Of a DNA stretch of 64,000 nt, positions 17,574-27,191 are shown in pieces. Below the pieces are notes generated by a model that had not been told where the DNA came from, ran no database searches, and saw only the letters and a list, made by a program, of their open reading frames with translations. The stretch's first letter is position 1, and every line of letters begins with the position of its first letter. Both the position numbers and the translations under genes were made by a program. Source of the stretch: Rhodococcus rhodochrous (GTDB taxonomy: Bacteria > Actinomycetota > Actinomycetes > Mycobacteriales > Mycobacteriaceae); assembly GCF_014854695.1 (NCBI RefSeq), contig NZ_CP027557.1:4690891-4754890 (forward strand), written 5' to 3'.

Positions 17574-18262
17574 GTGTCCATGAAGAGCTTCCCGGCGTGA
17601 CCGATTCCTCCGCGATCGACGGCGTCGAGCCGGTCCGTAAGGTCCTGCTCGTCTGGGACGCACCCAACCTCGACATGGGCCTCGGCGCGATCCTCGGCGG
17701 CCGTCCCACCGCCGCCTACCGTCCGCGTTTCGACGCTCTCGGCCGATGGCTGCTCGGGCGCACTGCCGAACTGTCGCGTCTGCACTCCGCGACCCTCGAA
17801 CCCGAGGCCACGGTGTTCACCAACATCGCCCCCGGCAGCGCGGACGTCGTCCGCCCCTGGGTCGAGGCCCTGCGTAATGTGGGCTTCGCGGTGTTCGCCA
17901 AGCCGAAGATCGACGAGGACAGCGATGTCGACTCCGACATGCTGAACCACATCGAGCTGAGGCACCGGGAGGGTCTCGCCGGTGTCATGGTGGCCTCCGC
18001 CGACGGGCAGGCGTTCCGTGAGCCCCTCGAGAGGCTCGCTCAGGAGGGCATCGCGACCCAGGTGCTCGGTTTCCGCGAGCACGCCAGCTGGGCGGTGACC
18101 TCCGAGATCATCGAGTTCCTCGATCTCGAGGACATTCCCGGTGTGTTCCGCGAACCGCTGCCCCGCGTCAGCCTGGAATCGCTGCCCGACGAGGGTGCCT
18201 GGCTGCAGCCGTTCCGACCGCTTTCTGCTCTCCTGGTGGGGCGCAAGAGCGTCGCCGAATAG
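17570..18262 (+). CDS. NYN-domain (PIN-like) putative ribonuclease
   Basis: A 230-residue protein whose ATG overlaps the trmB stop (ATGA). Acidic residues of the NYN/LabA nuclease centre are visible: the first Asp in VLLVWDAPNLDMGLG, the pair in EDSDVDSDMLNHIE and the SxDG-type element in MVASADGQAFREPL. It is a likely metal-dependent RNase, and its coupling to trmB suggests a role in tRNA or mRNA turnover. It is the counterpart of Rv0207c. No membrane segment is present, although it is 9 bp before mmpL3. Confidence 0.85.
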   Translation: MSVHEELPGVTDSSAIDGVEPVRKVLLVWDAPNLDMGLGAILGGRPTAAYRPRFDALGRWLLGRTAELSRLHSATLEPEATVFTNIAPGSADVVRPWVEALRNVGFAVFAKPKIDEDSDVDSDMLNHIELRHREGLAGVMVASADGQAFREPLERLAQEGIATQVLGFREHASWAVTSEIIEFLDLEDIPGVFREPLPRVSLESLPDEGAWLQPFRPLSALLVGRKSVAE

Positions 18263-18271
18263 GAGACTTAC

Positions 18272-21200
18272 GTGTTCGACCGTTGGGGAGAGCTCGTCTA
18301 CCGCGCGCGCTTCACCGTCATTGCGGTGATGGTCGCGGGGTTGCTCGCGCTCGCCGGGTACGGGCTGAGCCTGAACGATCACCTCAGCCAGAGCGGCTGG
18401 GACGATCCCGGTTCGGAGTCCGTCGCCGCCGCCAAGCTCGCCGACGGCACCTTCGGCCGCGACACCGCGGGCGACGTGCTGGTGCTGTACACGGCGCCCG
18501 AGGGCAGCACGGTCGACGATCCCGCGTTCTCCGCGAAGATCACCGACAGCCTGAACTCGCTGGTCGCGGAGCACCCCGACGAAATCCTCAAGATCAACGG
18601 TGCGTACTGGCCCACGGACAACGCACCGTCGCTGCCGACGCTGGCCGACCCGTCGCGCCAGCACGCGATCGCGTCGATCGCCATCGCCGGCGAGGACGAC
18701 ACGGAGCTGACCGGCAACTTCCGCGAGGTCAAGGACGCCTTCTACATCGACGGCGTCGACGTGCAGCTCGCCGGTCTGCAGCCGATCTCCGGCGCGCTGA
18801 ACGACACGATGGCCAACGACATCAAACGCATGGAGATCCTCGCGATCCCCGCCGTCGGCATCCTGCTGTTCTTCGTCTTCGGCGGTGTGGTCGCGGCCGC
18901 TCTCCCGCTGATCACCGGTGGTCTCACGATCGTCGCGGCGAACGGCATCGTCCGGTTGATCACCAACTTCACCGAGGTCAACTCGTTCGTCGCACCGGTC
19001 GTCTCACTGATCGGTCTCGGCCTGGCGATCGACTACGGCCTGTTCATGGTGTCGCGTTTCCGTGAGGAACTCGCCGAGGGCTACGACACCCCGGCGGCGG
19101 TGCGACGCACCGTCATCACCGCAGGTCGCACGGTGGTGTTCTCGGCGACGATGGTCGTCACCAGCCTCGGTGGCCTCGTGCTCTTCCCGCAGGGCTTCCT
19201 CAAGTCGGTCGCCTACGGCGCGATCTCGGCGGTTTCGCTGGCCGCCCTGCTGTCGATCACGATCCTGCCCGCCATCCTGAGCATCCTCGGCCGGCGCATC
19301 GACAAGTTCGGCATGAAACGCTTCGGGCAGATCCAGTCGAACGAGCAGGTCGAGAACAGTTTCCTCGGCCGCCTCTGCCGCTGGGTGATGGTCAACCCGA
19401 TGAAGGTGACCATCCCGACGGTCATCGGTCTGCTGCTGCTCATCATGCCGCTGACCGGCATCAAGTTCGGCGGCATCAACGAGACCTACCTGCCGCCCGA
19501 ACACCCCACGCGCGTCGCGCAGGAGACCTTCGACGAACTGTTCCCCGGCCAGCGCGCCGAGCCGGTCAAGCTCGTCGTCCGCGGTGCCGAGGGCGGCGAT
19601 CTCAACAAGATCATCACGACGGCCAGCGAGGCTCCCGGCCTCGTCGAGAAGTTCCAGATCACCGGCCCCGCGAAGGACGGCGTCCGCGTGCTCAAGGCCG
19701 GTCTGACCGACCGCAACGAGTCCGCCGACACCATCGAGTACCTGCACGCGGCCGAATGGCCCGAAGGTGTCGAAGTGCTCGTCGGCGGCACCCCGGCGAT
19801 CGAGCAGGACTCCATCGCCGCCCTGCTCGAGACCCTGCCGCTGATGGTCGTGGTCGTCGTGCTGTTGACGACGTTGCTGATGTTCCTGGCGTTCGGCTCG
19901 CTCGTGCTGCCGGTCAAGGCCGTGTTGATGAGCGCCCTGGGCCTGGGTTCGACGCTGGGCATCCTCACCTGGATCTTCATCGACGGCAACGGCGCCGATC
20001 TGCTCAACTTCACCCCGGGACCGATCATGTCGCCGGTGCTCGTGCTGATCATCGCGATCGTGTACGGCCTGTCGACCGACTACGAGGTGTTCCTGCTCTC
20101 CAGAATGGTCGAGGCGAGATCGTTGGGGGCGAGCACCACTGAGTCGATCCGTATCGGTACCGCCCACACCGGTCGCATCATCACCGCGGCCGCGCTGATC
20201 CTCATCGTCGTCACCGGTGCCTTCGGGTTCTCGGAGCTGGTGATGATGAAGTACATCGCGTTCGGCATGATCGCCGCGCTGATCATCGACGCGACCGTCA
20301 TCCGCATGTTCCTCGTGCCCGCCGTGATGAAGCTGCTCGGCGACGACTGCTGGTGGGCCCCGGCGTGGATGAAGCGGGTCCAGGAGAAGATCGGCCTGGG
20401 CGAACCGATCCTCGCCGACGAACTGATGCCCGAGGACGTTCCCGAGCTCATCACCGTCGGCATGTTCGGTCCGGCGACGGTCGCGGCCACGGGCGCGCAC
20501 CGTTTCCCGGCAGGCGCCTTCGAGGGCGGCTCCGACCTCACGCAGCCGTTGCCCAAGATCGCTCCGCCGAGGCCTGCCGCCGAACAGCGCAAGCTCCGCG
20601 ATCTCACGCCGCCGCCGGTGCGACGGCAGGCCCCGGGCCGTCCTTCGGTCCGTCCGGCCGCGCCCGCATCCGGTCGTCCTCCTGCTGCTCCGCGGAACGG
20701 CGAACGGGTGCCGCCGGCAGCCGGGCGTCCGATGCCGGCGAGCCGTCCGGTGCAGCCCGGTACGGGTCCGGGGCGTCCGTCGCGTCCGGTCCCGGAGCCG
20801 CGTCGTCGCCCGGAGGACCGGCCGCCGGTGGACGAGCGCAACGGCTCGGCTCTTCCGGGGCGCGGTGTCCCGGAGAAGGGTGTCCCGGAGAAGCCCGAAC
20901 GTCGTGCCCCCGAGATGCCGCAGCGCGATGTCACGCAGCGCGGTGCGCTCGATTCGACGCAGCGCGGTGCGCTCGATCAGACACAGCGCGGTGCGCTCGA
21001 TTCGACACAGCGCGGTGCGTCCGACCCGTCGTCGCCGTCGTCGGTGCCTCCGCTTCCCCGCCGTCAGCGCGGGGAGGTTCCGCCGCCATTGCCGCAGTCC
21101 TTCGTCCGGCCGCCCGCTGCCCCGGGCGATGCGGAGGCTCTGCCCGGTGCCCAGGCTCCGCGGCCGAGCGAGCCCGGCACCGGTCGTGGACGGGATCCGC

Positions 21201-21664
21201 AGGCGATCGAGAACTGGTTGTCCCAGTTGCGCCGCACGTCGCCCGGCGGGGAGTCTTCGGCCCAGCGGTCGAGGCCCACTTCCGGCGCACCGCGCCCCTC
21301 GGCCGCCGGAACGCAGCGACCCTCGGCGCCAGAGCCCCAGCGACCTTCGGCACCGGACTCGCAGCGTCCCCCGACATCGGAGGCACCGCGACCTCCTGCC
21401 CGGCCGCCCGTGCCGGGTACTCAGCAGCCGCCCACACAGGGCATGCAGCCGCCGACACAGAACGGTCCCCGTCCGCCTCTACCCTCCCGGTCCCGTGGTC
21501 CGGAGCAGCCGTCCCGCCCGGCCGGCGAGCGGCCGGAAGCGCGGGCGGACGAATCGCAGCCGGAGCAGAACGACGCGGAGTCGCGGAGGCGTGGACGCCA
21601 CGGTCCCGACAGCGGTCGTTCGATCAGCGTCAGCGAGCTGATCGCCCGGCAGCGTCGCGACTGA
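18272..21664 (+). CDS. mmpL3: MmpL3-type RND transporter for mycolate glycolipids
   Basis: A 1130-residue inner-membrane RND flippase that exports trehalose monomycolate for the outer membrane, the target of several antimycobacterials. GTG start with AGGAG. It has the first helix about residues 10-30, two periplasmic loops and two helix bundles. The proton-relay Asp-Tyr pairs are at about D254-Y255 (AIDYGLFMVSRFREE) and D603-Y604 (STDYEVFLLSRM). After about residue 710 comes a cytosolic tail of some 420 residues rich in Pro, Arg and Gln, clearly longer than in the 944-residue M. tuberculosis protein, and it holds a tandem 8-residue repeat. Confidence 0.95.
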   Translation: MFDRWGELVYRARFTVIAVMVAGLLALAGYGLSLNDHLSQSGWDDPGSESVAAAKLADGTFGRDTAGDVLVLYTAPEGSTVDDPAFSAKITDSLNSLVAEHPDEILKINGAYWPTDNAPSLPTLADPSRQHAIASIAIAGEDDTELTGNFREVKDAFYIDGVDVQLAGLQPISGALNDTMANDIKRMEILAIPAVGILLFFVFGGVVAAALPLITGGLTIVAANGIVRLITNFTEVNSFVAPVVSLIGLGLAIDYGLFMVSRFREELAEGYDTPAAVRRTVITAGRTVVFSATMVVTSLGGLVLFPQGFLKSVAYGAISAVSLAALLSITILPAILSILGRRIDKFGMKRFGQIQSNEQVENSFLGRLCRWVMVNPMKVTIPTVIGLLLLIMPLTGIKFGGINETYLPPEHPTRVAQETFDELFPGQRAEPVKLVVRGAEGGDLNKIITTASEAPGLVEKFQITGPAKDGVRVLKAGLTDRNESADTIEYLHAAEWPEGVEVLVGGTPAIEQDSIAALLETLPLMVVVVVLLTTLLMFLAFGSLVLPVKAVLMSALGLGSTLGILTWIFIDGNGADLLNFTPGPIMSPVLVLIIAIVYGLSTDYEVFLLSRMVEARSLGASTTESIRIGTAHTGRIITAAALILIVVTGAFGFSELVMMKYIAFGMIAALIIDATVIRMFLVPAVMKLLGDDCWWAPAWMKRVQEKIGLGEPILADELMPEDVPELITVGMFGPATVAATGAHRFPAGAFEGGSDLTQPLPKIAPPRPAAEQRKLRDLTPPPVRRQAPGRPSVRPAAPASGRPPAAPRNGERVPPAAGRPMPASRPVQPGTGPGRPSRPVPEPRRRPEDRPPVDERNGSALPGRGVPEKGVPEKPERRAPEMPQRDVTQRGALDSTQRGALDQTQRGALDSTQRGASDPSSPSSVPPLPRRQRGEVPPPLPQSFVRPPAAPGDAEALPGAQAPRPSEPGTGRGRDPQAIENWLSQLRRTSPGGESSAQRSRPTSGAPRPSAAGTQRPSAPEPQRPSAPDSQRPPTSEAPRPPARPPVPGTQQPPTQGMQPPTQNGPRPPLPSRSRGPEQPSRPAGERPEARADESQPEQNDAESRRRGRHGPDSGRSISVSELIARQRRD
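20933..21028 (+). repeat. Four 24-bp repeats in the MmpL3 tail
   Basis: Four in-frame copies encode TQRGALDS, TQRGALDQ, TQRGALDS and TQRGASDP. The copies are nearly identical at DNA level, so copy number could vary between strains. Arg- and Gln-rich low-complexity sequence surrounds them. Confidence 0.85.
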
Positions 21665-21676
21665 TCTCCCGAACGA

Positions 21677-21711
21677 ACCCGAGGCGACCCGCAGAGCGGG
21701 TCGCCTCGGGT
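21677..21711. terminator. Terminator after mmpL3
   Basis: ACCCGAGGCGACCCG and CGGGTCGCCTCGGGT are exact 15-bp arms around a 5-nt loop. It sits between the convergent mmpL3 and DUF1707 genes and can serve both. Confidence 0.85.
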
Positions 21712-21720
21712 GTTTCCGGG

Positions 21721-22395
21721 TCAGCTGCCGTTGAAGAACTTCCGCAGCCGCGTGGACAGCGGATGGGTGACGTTGAAACTCCCGCCGCGGACCTTGCCCG
21801 TCACCACGACGTGCAGCGGCCCGTACGGCGCTCCGCCGCGCACCTTCGACGACACGCTCGACGCGACGTTCTCGACGCCGTTGACGTCGGCCGTGGCCTC
21901 GGCGGGGAGCACGATGTTGATCGAGCTGAGGTAGTCGCTCACGTCGATCCGCACGACCTGCGTCTGCATCACCGCCTCGGTGAAGTCGAGGGTCACGGAG
22001 GACGCGACGGTGTCGAGGACGATGGTGGGCGGCACGTGCCAGCGACCCTTGCGTTCGATGCCGGAGACACGGCCCTTGATCACGAGAGGAGCGCCCTGGC
22101 CGGTCGCGGGGAATGCAGCTGCACTCGGCGCCGGGTAGCCGGCCGCACTCGGCGCGGGGTAGTGCGCCTGCGACATACCCGGCAGATTCTGTTCCTGGAA
22201 CTCGGGCCGGATCTGGATACCGGGTAGGTCGACGAGCACCTGGTTCAGGTCGCCTCGGGTCTTGGCCGCGAGGACGGTGTCCATCCGTTCGGTGAACTCC
22301 CCGAGCGAGAGCATTCCCTGCCCGACCGCCCGCTGCAGAAGTTCGCCGACGTGCTCGCGTTCGGCGTCCGACACCCGCAGATCCTTCGGTTCCAT
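21721..22395 (-). CDS. DUF1707 domain protein with LiaF-like C terminus
   Basis: A 224-residue protein. The N-terminal DUF1707 (SHOCT-like) module is KDLRVSDAEREHVGELLQRA plus GMLSLGEFTERMDTVLAAKT. A flexible Pro/Ala linker (two copies of YPAPSAA) leads to a beta-rich C-terminal half (VIKGRVSGIERKGRWHVPP, IDVSDYLSSINIVLP, GPLHVVVTGKVRGGSFNV), which resembles the cell-envelope-stress LiaF/YvqF beta-helix region. No membrane helix is present. It may sense envelope stress or bind a kinase; a two-component pair follows upstream on the same strand. Confidence 0.8.
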   Translation of the reverse strand: MEPKDLRVSDAEREHVGELLQRAVGQGMLSLGEFTERMDTVLAAKTRGDLNQVLVDLPGIQIRPEFQEQNLPGMSQAHYPAPSAAGYPAPSAAAFPATGQGAPLVIKGRVSGIERKGRWHVPPTIVLDTVASSVTLDFTEAVMQTQVVRIDVSDYLSSINIVLPAEATADVNGVENVASSVSSKVRGGAPYGPLHVVVTGKVRGGSFNVTHPLSTRLRKFFNGS

Positions 22396-22458
22396 GCCCC
22401 CGAGCTTAACGGGACGAACGGTATGCCTCCGAAGTCGTCCGGGCCACTGTGCGGGGCG

Positions 22459-23148
22459 CTATTCGAGGCCCTGTTCGATGACGTAGCGGGTGAGTTCGAC
22501 GCGGTTGGCGAGCTGCAGTTTGCGCAGCGTCGCCTGGACGTGGTTCTCCACCGTGCGGTGGCTGAGCGTCAGTCGCGCTGCGATCTGTTTCGCCGACAAC
22601 CCTTTCGCGACGAGACGCAACACTTCGGTCTCCCGGCCCGTGAGCGTCGGTGGGGGTCTCCGGTCGGCGACGTCGTTCGACATCCGGCGGTACTCGCCGA
22701 GCACGAGCCCGGCCAGGCCGGGGGTGAAGACGGCCTGTCCCCGCGCGGTCGCGAGAACGGCATCGACGAGTTCGTGCACCGAGGCGCTCTTCACGAGATA
22801 GCCGGACGCGCCCGCCTTGATCGCGCCGAGCACGTCGTCGCGTTCGGAGGACGCCGACAAGACCAGCACCCGGCTGTCCGGAGAGACCTCGAGGACCGCT
22901 CGGGTCGCCTCGGTGCCGGTGCCGTCGGGCATCGCCATGTCCATGAGCACGACGTCGGGACGGACGACCGCGGCGCGACGCGCGGCGCTCGCGACACCGT
23001 CGGCCTCGGCGACGACGGTGAACCCGGCCTCCTCGAGGTCACGTCCGACGGCGTTGCGCCAGATCGGGTGGTCGTCGACCACCATCACGCTGACGGTGCC
23101 GCGTTCCTCCGTGGTGTTCCCGTGTGTTTCCGCGCTGATCTCGGCCAC
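22459..23148 (-). CDS. NarL/LuxR-family response regulator
   Basis: A 229-residue regulator. The receiver domain spans about residues 18-135: SVMVVDDHPIWRNAVGRDL with the acidic pocket, phospho-acceptor Asp in VVLMDMAMPDGTGTEATRA, Thr/Ser in VLVLSASSERDD and Lys in GYLVKSASV. The LuxR-type helix-turn-helix is TLTGRETEVLRLVAKGLSA and RTVENHVQATLRKLQLANRV. The GTG start directly abuts the histidine kinase stop, so the pair is co-transcribed. The target genes are unknown; the DUF1707 envelope protein downstream is a candidate. Confidence 0.93.
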   Translation of the reverse strand: MAEISAETHGNTTEERGTVSVMVVDDHPIWRNAVGRDLEEAGFTVVAEADGVASAARRAAVVRPDVVLMDMAMPDGTGTEATRAVLEVSPDSRVLVLSASSERDDVLGAIKAGASGYLVKSASVHELVDAVLATARGQAVFTPGLAGLVLGEYRRMSNDVADRRPPPTLTGRETEVLRLVAKGLSAKQIAARLTLSHRTVENHVQATLRKLQLANRVELTRYVIEQGLE

Positions 23149-24288
23149 TCATTCCCCCTTCGGTACCCGGATCTCCCATTCGGTTCCTTCGCCTACGTCA
23201 CTGTCGAGCAGTGCGACGCCACCGAGCCATTCCGCTCGCCCGACGATCGATTTGGACACCCCCATGCGTCCCTGTTCGCGAGCTTCGTCGAGTCTGCCCG
23301 GTTCGATCCCGACGCCGTCGTCCCGGATGCTGAGCACGATCTCGTCGCCGAGATCCTCGAGAAGGATGTAGGCGGCGGCACCGGCACCGGCGTGCAGTTG
23401 CGTGTTCGACAGCGCCGCCGTTGTGAGCGCCGCGAGTTCCTCCGCTCGATCCCGCGGGATCATGATCGGGTCGGCGGGCGCGGACACCGTCGCACCGGTC
23501 CCGGCCCGGGCCCGGACGAGGGCGGTGAGGTCGGCGTACTCACCGCCGCGGTCGACGTCGGTGTCCTGTTCGGAGATCAGCTGCCGCAGCGCGGTCTCCT
23601 GTTCGCGTGCCAGCTCGGCGAGTTCCGTCGCATCGCCGCCCAGCTCGAGTCCGCGCCGTTGCACGAGCGCGAGCACCTGGAGCACGCCGTCGTGCACCTG
23701 CCGGGCGAGCCGGTCCCGTTCTTCGGTGGCGGCTGCCACGCGCACGGCCTGCTCGAGTTGCCGGTGCGCACTGCGCGCGGTGGTGGTGGCGAAACCCATC
23801 GCCACACCGCACGCGACGAGCACGGGCGCCGTCGCGTCCCGCCACAGGTCGAGGTTGATCTGGTCGCGCACGACCGCGCTGACGACGGACATCAGCAGCG
23901 CCGAGCCGATGCCGGTGAGCGGACCGCCGAGGATCGCGGCCGACAGCACCGCGTTGGCGACCCACAGCGTGGTGGGCATGGTCTGGTGGTTGCTGTACCA
24001 GTCGTGGTCGGCGACCAGCCGGGTCGCCGCCATCAACGCGACGGCGAGGATCTGGTCCACCACGGTGACCGTGCGCCTCAGTCGTGCCTCGCGGGAGAGC
24101 AGCACCGCCGAGACGAGCGACCACGTCACGAGCACTCCGACGAAGAACCACGACAGCCCCGGACGGGTGTAGTTCACGACGGTCGAGAACTGCGATCCCA
24201 CCGCGTATGCGACGGTCACGAGCCGGAAGACCTGGGCGGCCCGCCACAGGGGCGCATCCGCATCCGGACCGGTCGGAGACGGCCTCAT
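23149..24288 (-). CDS. Sensor histidine kinase (HisKA_3, NarX/MacS-like)
   Basis: A 379-residue membrane kinase. The N-terminal half has about five to six helices (AAQVFRLVTVAYAVGSQF, SWFFVGVLVTWSLVSAVLL, VDQILAVALMAATRLVAD, TLWVANAVLSAAILGGPL and others) and no large extracellular loop. The dimerisation box with the phospho-acceptor His is RDRLARQVHDGVLQVLAL. The ATPase lobe has an N-box-like ALSNTQLHAGAG and a G-box SIRDDGVGIEPGR. The start is uncertain: ATG 24288 or GTG 24303. It presumably phosphorylates the adjacent regulator in response to a membrane signal. Confidence 0.9.
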   Translation of the reverse strand: MRPSPTGPDADAPLWRAAQVFRLVTVAYAVGSQFSTVVNYTRPGLSWFFVGVLVTWSLVSAVLLSREARLRRTVTVVDQILAVALMAATRLVADHDWYSNHQTMPTTLWVANAVLSAAILGGPLTGIGSALLMSVVSAVVRDQINLDLWRDATAPVLVACGVAMGFATTTARSAHRQLEQAVRVAAATEERDRLARQVHDGVLQVLALVQRRGLELGGDATELAELAREQETALRQLISEQDTDVDRGGEYADLTALVRARAGTGATVSAPADPIMIPRDRAEELAALTTAALSNTQLHAGAGAAAYILLEDLGDEIVLSIRDDGVGIEPGRLDEAREQGRMGVSKSIVGRAEWLGGVALLDSDVGEGTEWEIRVPKGE

Positions 24289-24405
24289 GTGTACGTTTCG
24301 CACCTTTCGTCACAATGGGTGGGGCGGGTGAATCCAACCACTCCTCGCCCCCAACGGTGACCGCACCATCCTGTGACCGTCCGCACAGTGGTTTGATTTG
24401 AAGTC

Positions 24406-25971
24406 GTGCTGAGGTCGTACCGAGCTGTCGCCGCCACCTTGCGGAGTCGTTGGCCGCTCTACATGGTCTCCATGGGTGCGTCGAACCTGTTCGGTGCGAT
24501 GCTCGTGTTCGCCTTCGTCCGATACGGCATCCCGATCGCCGAGACCGACGCCATCATCGCGGATCGGGTCCGCAACTTCGCGGTCTTCGCGGTGTACCTG
24601 GTCTTCGCCGGGATCGTGAGCCTCGGCGCCGCGGCGATCACGCTGCGCTCGGTCGTGCGGTGGCAACTCCGCGGCGGCCCACCCACCCGGGCCGAACAGA
24701 TGGCGGCCCTGCACGCCCCGCTGCGACAGGCGATCGTGCATCTCGGCCTGTGGCTGCTCGGCGGCGTGCTCTTCGTCTTCCTCACCGCCGAGGAGATGCC
24801 GTCGCTCGCGGTGGCAGTCTCGCTCACCGTCGCAATGGCCGCGACCAGCACTTTCGGTTTCACCTACATGCTCGGTGAACGCATCCTGCGGCCGGTCGCC
24901 GCGCGGGCGCTGAGCGAGGGGAACTTCGACCGGACGATGGCTCCCGGCGTCGGTACGCGCCTGGCCATGACCTGGGGTCTGGGCACGCTCATGCCGGTCG
25001 CCGGGATCGTGCTGCTGTGCGTGACGCAGTTGAGCGCCAACACCGATTTCGACGCCGACGCGCTCGCCCTGTCCGTACTCGCGCTCGCGGTGACGTCGAT
25101 CGGCCTCGCGCTCGTGTTGTCGCTGCTGACGTCGGCGCAGATCTCCGACCCGATCAAGCAGTTGCGCTGGGCGATCGAACGCGTGCAGCGCGGCGCCTCG
25201 GGAGTGCAGGTCGAGGTGTTCGACGGCAGTGAGATCGGACGCCTGCAGGTCGGCTTCAACCGCATGATGGCCGAGTCCGACGAACGCCGGCGTCTGCGGG
25301 AGTTGTTCGGTCAGCACGTCGGCGAGGACGTCGCGCGCCGGGCCCTGCAGTACGGCACCGAACTCGGTGGTGAGACGCGCTACGTCGCGGTGCTGTTCGT
25401 CGACATGGTGGGTTCGACGGCGACGGCCGCCGAGCGCCCGCCGAGCGAGGTCGTCGAACTGCTCAACGAGTTCTTCCGTGTCGTCGTCGAGGTGGTCGAC
25501 CACCATCACGGCTTCGTCAACAAGTTCATGGGCGACGCGGCATTGGTGATCTTCGGCGCTCCCCTCGACCGGCCCGACGCCCCCACGGCGGCGCTCGCGG
25601 CGGCCCGCGAACTGCGTTTCGCTCTGGACGAGATCACCGGACTCGATATCGGGATCGGCGTGTCGGCGGGACTCGCGGTGGCCGGCAACATCGGCGCGGC
25701 GGAGCGCTTCGAGTACACGGTGATCGGCGACCCGGTCAACGAGGCCTCGCGCCTGACCGAGCTCGCGAAACTGCGTCCGAGCAGGGTTCTCGCGTCATCG
25801 AGCGCGTTGTACTTCGCGGACGACGAGGAGCGCAGCCACTGGGAACTCGGCGACGAGGTGCAGCTGCGCGGCCGACGGCGAATGACCCATCTCGCTTGGC
25901 CCGTCCGCTATCCCGGAGCCCCCGGAGAAGCGAACGGGACGGACGAATCGAACACTTCGACGGACGAGTGA
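24406..25971 (+). CDS. Membrane class III adenylate/guanylate cyclase with HAMP domain
   Basis: A 521-residue protein with six predicted membrane helices in residues 1-245, a HAMP linker (about 245-300, SAQISDPIKQLRWAIERVQ) and a cyclase domain (about 320-480). Metal-binding Asp residues are in VAVLFVDMVGSTATAA and NKFMGDAALVIFGAP, the purine-contact Lys in HGFVNKFMGD, and the transition-state Asn/Arg in GDPVNEASRL. A complete catalytic set suggests an active homodimeric cyclase making cAMP. The layout resembles the mycobacterial Rv1318c-Rv1320c and Rv3645 group. The C-terminal tail is short and acidic. Confidence 0.92.
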   Translation: MLRSYRAVAATLRSRWPLYMVSMGASNLFGAMLVFAFVRYGIPIAETDAIIADRVRNFAVFAVYLVFAGIVSLGAAAITLRSVVRWQLRGGPPTRAEQMAALHAPLRQAIVHLGLWLLGGVLFVFLTAEEMPSLAVAVSLTVAMAATSTFGFTYMLGERILRPVAARALSEGNFDRTMAPGVGTRLAMTWGLGTLMPVAGIVLLCVTQLSANTDFDADALALSVLALAVTSIGLALVLSLLTSAQISDPIKQLRWAIERVQRGASGVQVEVFDGSEIGRLQVGFNRMMAESDERRRLRELFGQHVGEDVARRALQYGTELGGETRYVAVLFVDMVGSTATAAERPPSEVVELLNEFFRVVVEVVDHHHGFVNKFMGDAALVIFGAPLDRPDAPTAALAAARELRFALDEITGLDIGIGVSAGLAVAGNIGAAERFEYTVIGDPVNEASRLTELAKLRPSRVLASSSALYFADDEERSHWELGDEVQLRGRRRMTHLAWPVRYPGAPGEANGTDESNTSTDE

Positions 25972-26042
25972 CGGCCCGTCCCGCGACACCCGCGAACGAC
26001 GCGGAACGGCCATAGCGCCCTCTTCGTGACCCGACGGTCGGT

Positions 26043-26048
26043 TACGGT
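26043..26048 (+). promoter_or_regulatory. -10 box of probable leaderless promoter
   Basis: TACGGT ends 7 nt before the GTG at 26056; no ribosome binding site is present. Confidence 0.35.
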
Positions 26049-26055
26049 GAACAGC

Positions 26056-27177
26056 GTGGCGCAGCCGCACGACGATCCTCCATGCCCCGACGCCACGCCG
26101 CGTCGGGGCTCGTTCCGGTGGATCAAGTGGGTGTCGGCGATCGCCCTCGTTGCTCTGCTGACGGTCGAGGCGATCTACCTGTGGCCGACGATGAGCGACT
26201 CGTGGCGCGCGGTCACGGAGATGCACTGGGGCTGGTTCGCGGCGGCCGTGCTGGCGCAGATGATCTCCCTCAGCGGCTTCGCGGGAGTGCAACAGCGACT
26301 GCTCCGCGCCGGCGGGGTGCGCGTCGGGCACTGGCGGTCGGCGTCGGTGATCTACGGCAGCACGGCGATGGCGGTGACCCTGCCCGCAGGCCCGGTCTTC
26401 TCCACGGCCTTCACCTACAAGCAGACCCGCAAGTGGGGGGCGACCCCCGTGGTCGCCTCGTGGCAGCTCGCGGTTTCCGGTGTCATCGCGGCCGTGACCC
26501 TGGCGTCGGTGGGCATGATCGGTGCGTTCGCGGTCGGCAGCCGGATCAGCCCCGTCACGCTCGTGTTGTCGCTCGCCGGGGCGATCGCGTTGATCTTCGG
26601 CCTGCGGTACGTCGCGAAGAACCCCATGTCGATCGAAGCGGCGGGCACGTGGGTGCTCCATCGGGTCAACCGCATCACGAGGAAGCCGAGGGACACCGGC
26701 TTCGACGTCTTCGAACGCACCCTCGCGCAGCTCGAGGCCGTCGAACTCGCGCGTCGCGACGGTGTGGCCGCTGTGGCGTGGTCGGCCGTGCACCGTGCCG
26801 CCGATGTCGCGTGCCTCGGACTCGCATGCTGGGCCGTCGGCGGCTCCCCGTCGGTGGCGGGGTTGTTCATCGCGTTCGCGGCGGCGAAGGCCGTAGGCAG
26901 TGTGCCGCTCGCGCCGGGCGGCCTCGGATTCGTGGACGGCACCCTCATCGCGACGCTCACCGCCGCCGGACTGAGCGCGTCGCAGTCGCTGGCAGCGGTC
27001 TTCGTGTACCGGATGGTGAGCTTCGCGTTCGTGGCCCTGGCGGGCTGGGCCACCGTCGCCGCGATGTACCGGGGCAACGGACCCGACGAGATCGATCCGA
27101 TCGCCGAGCGCGCAGAACACGAGCGCAGCACCCTCGAACGGCGACGTCGTCCGGTCGAGAATTCCGAGCCGGCGTGA
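26056..27177 (+). CDS. Lysylphosphatidylglycerol synthase TM region/UPF0104-type membrane protein
   Basis: About 373 residues with eight or so membrane helices, matching the flippase domain of the LPG synthase family (AglD2/YbhN-like). Characteristic segments are MHWGWFAAAVLAQMISLSGF, STAMAVTLPAGPVFSTAFTY and AVGSVPLAPGGLGFVDGTLI; the P-x-P-G-G-x-G motif is the family hallmark. There is no soluble lysyl-transferase domain, so it is a flippase-like protein only. I prefer the GTG at 26056 because of the nearby -10 box; GTGs at 26026 and 26047 are open alternatives. Lipid substrate unknown. Confidence 0.8.
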   Translation: MAQPHDDPPCPDATPRRGSFRWIKWVSAIALVALLTVEAIYLWPTMSDSWRAVTEMHWGWFAAAVLAQMISLSGFAGVQQRLLRAGGVRVGHWRSASVIYGSTAMAVTLPAGPVFSTAFTYKQTRKWGATPVVASWQLAVSGVIAAVTLASVGMIGAFAVGSRISPVTLVLSLAGAIALIFGLRYVAKNPMSIEAAGTWVLHRVNRITRKPRDTGFDVFERTLAQLEAVELARRDGVAAVAWSAVHRAADVACLGLACWAVGGSPSVAGLFIAFAAAKAVGSVPLAPGGLGFVDGTLIATLTAAGLSASQSLAAVFVYRMVSFAFVALAGWATVAAMYRGNGPDEIDPIAERAEHERSTLERRRRPVENSEPA

Positions 27178-27191
27178 TGCGCATCACAATG

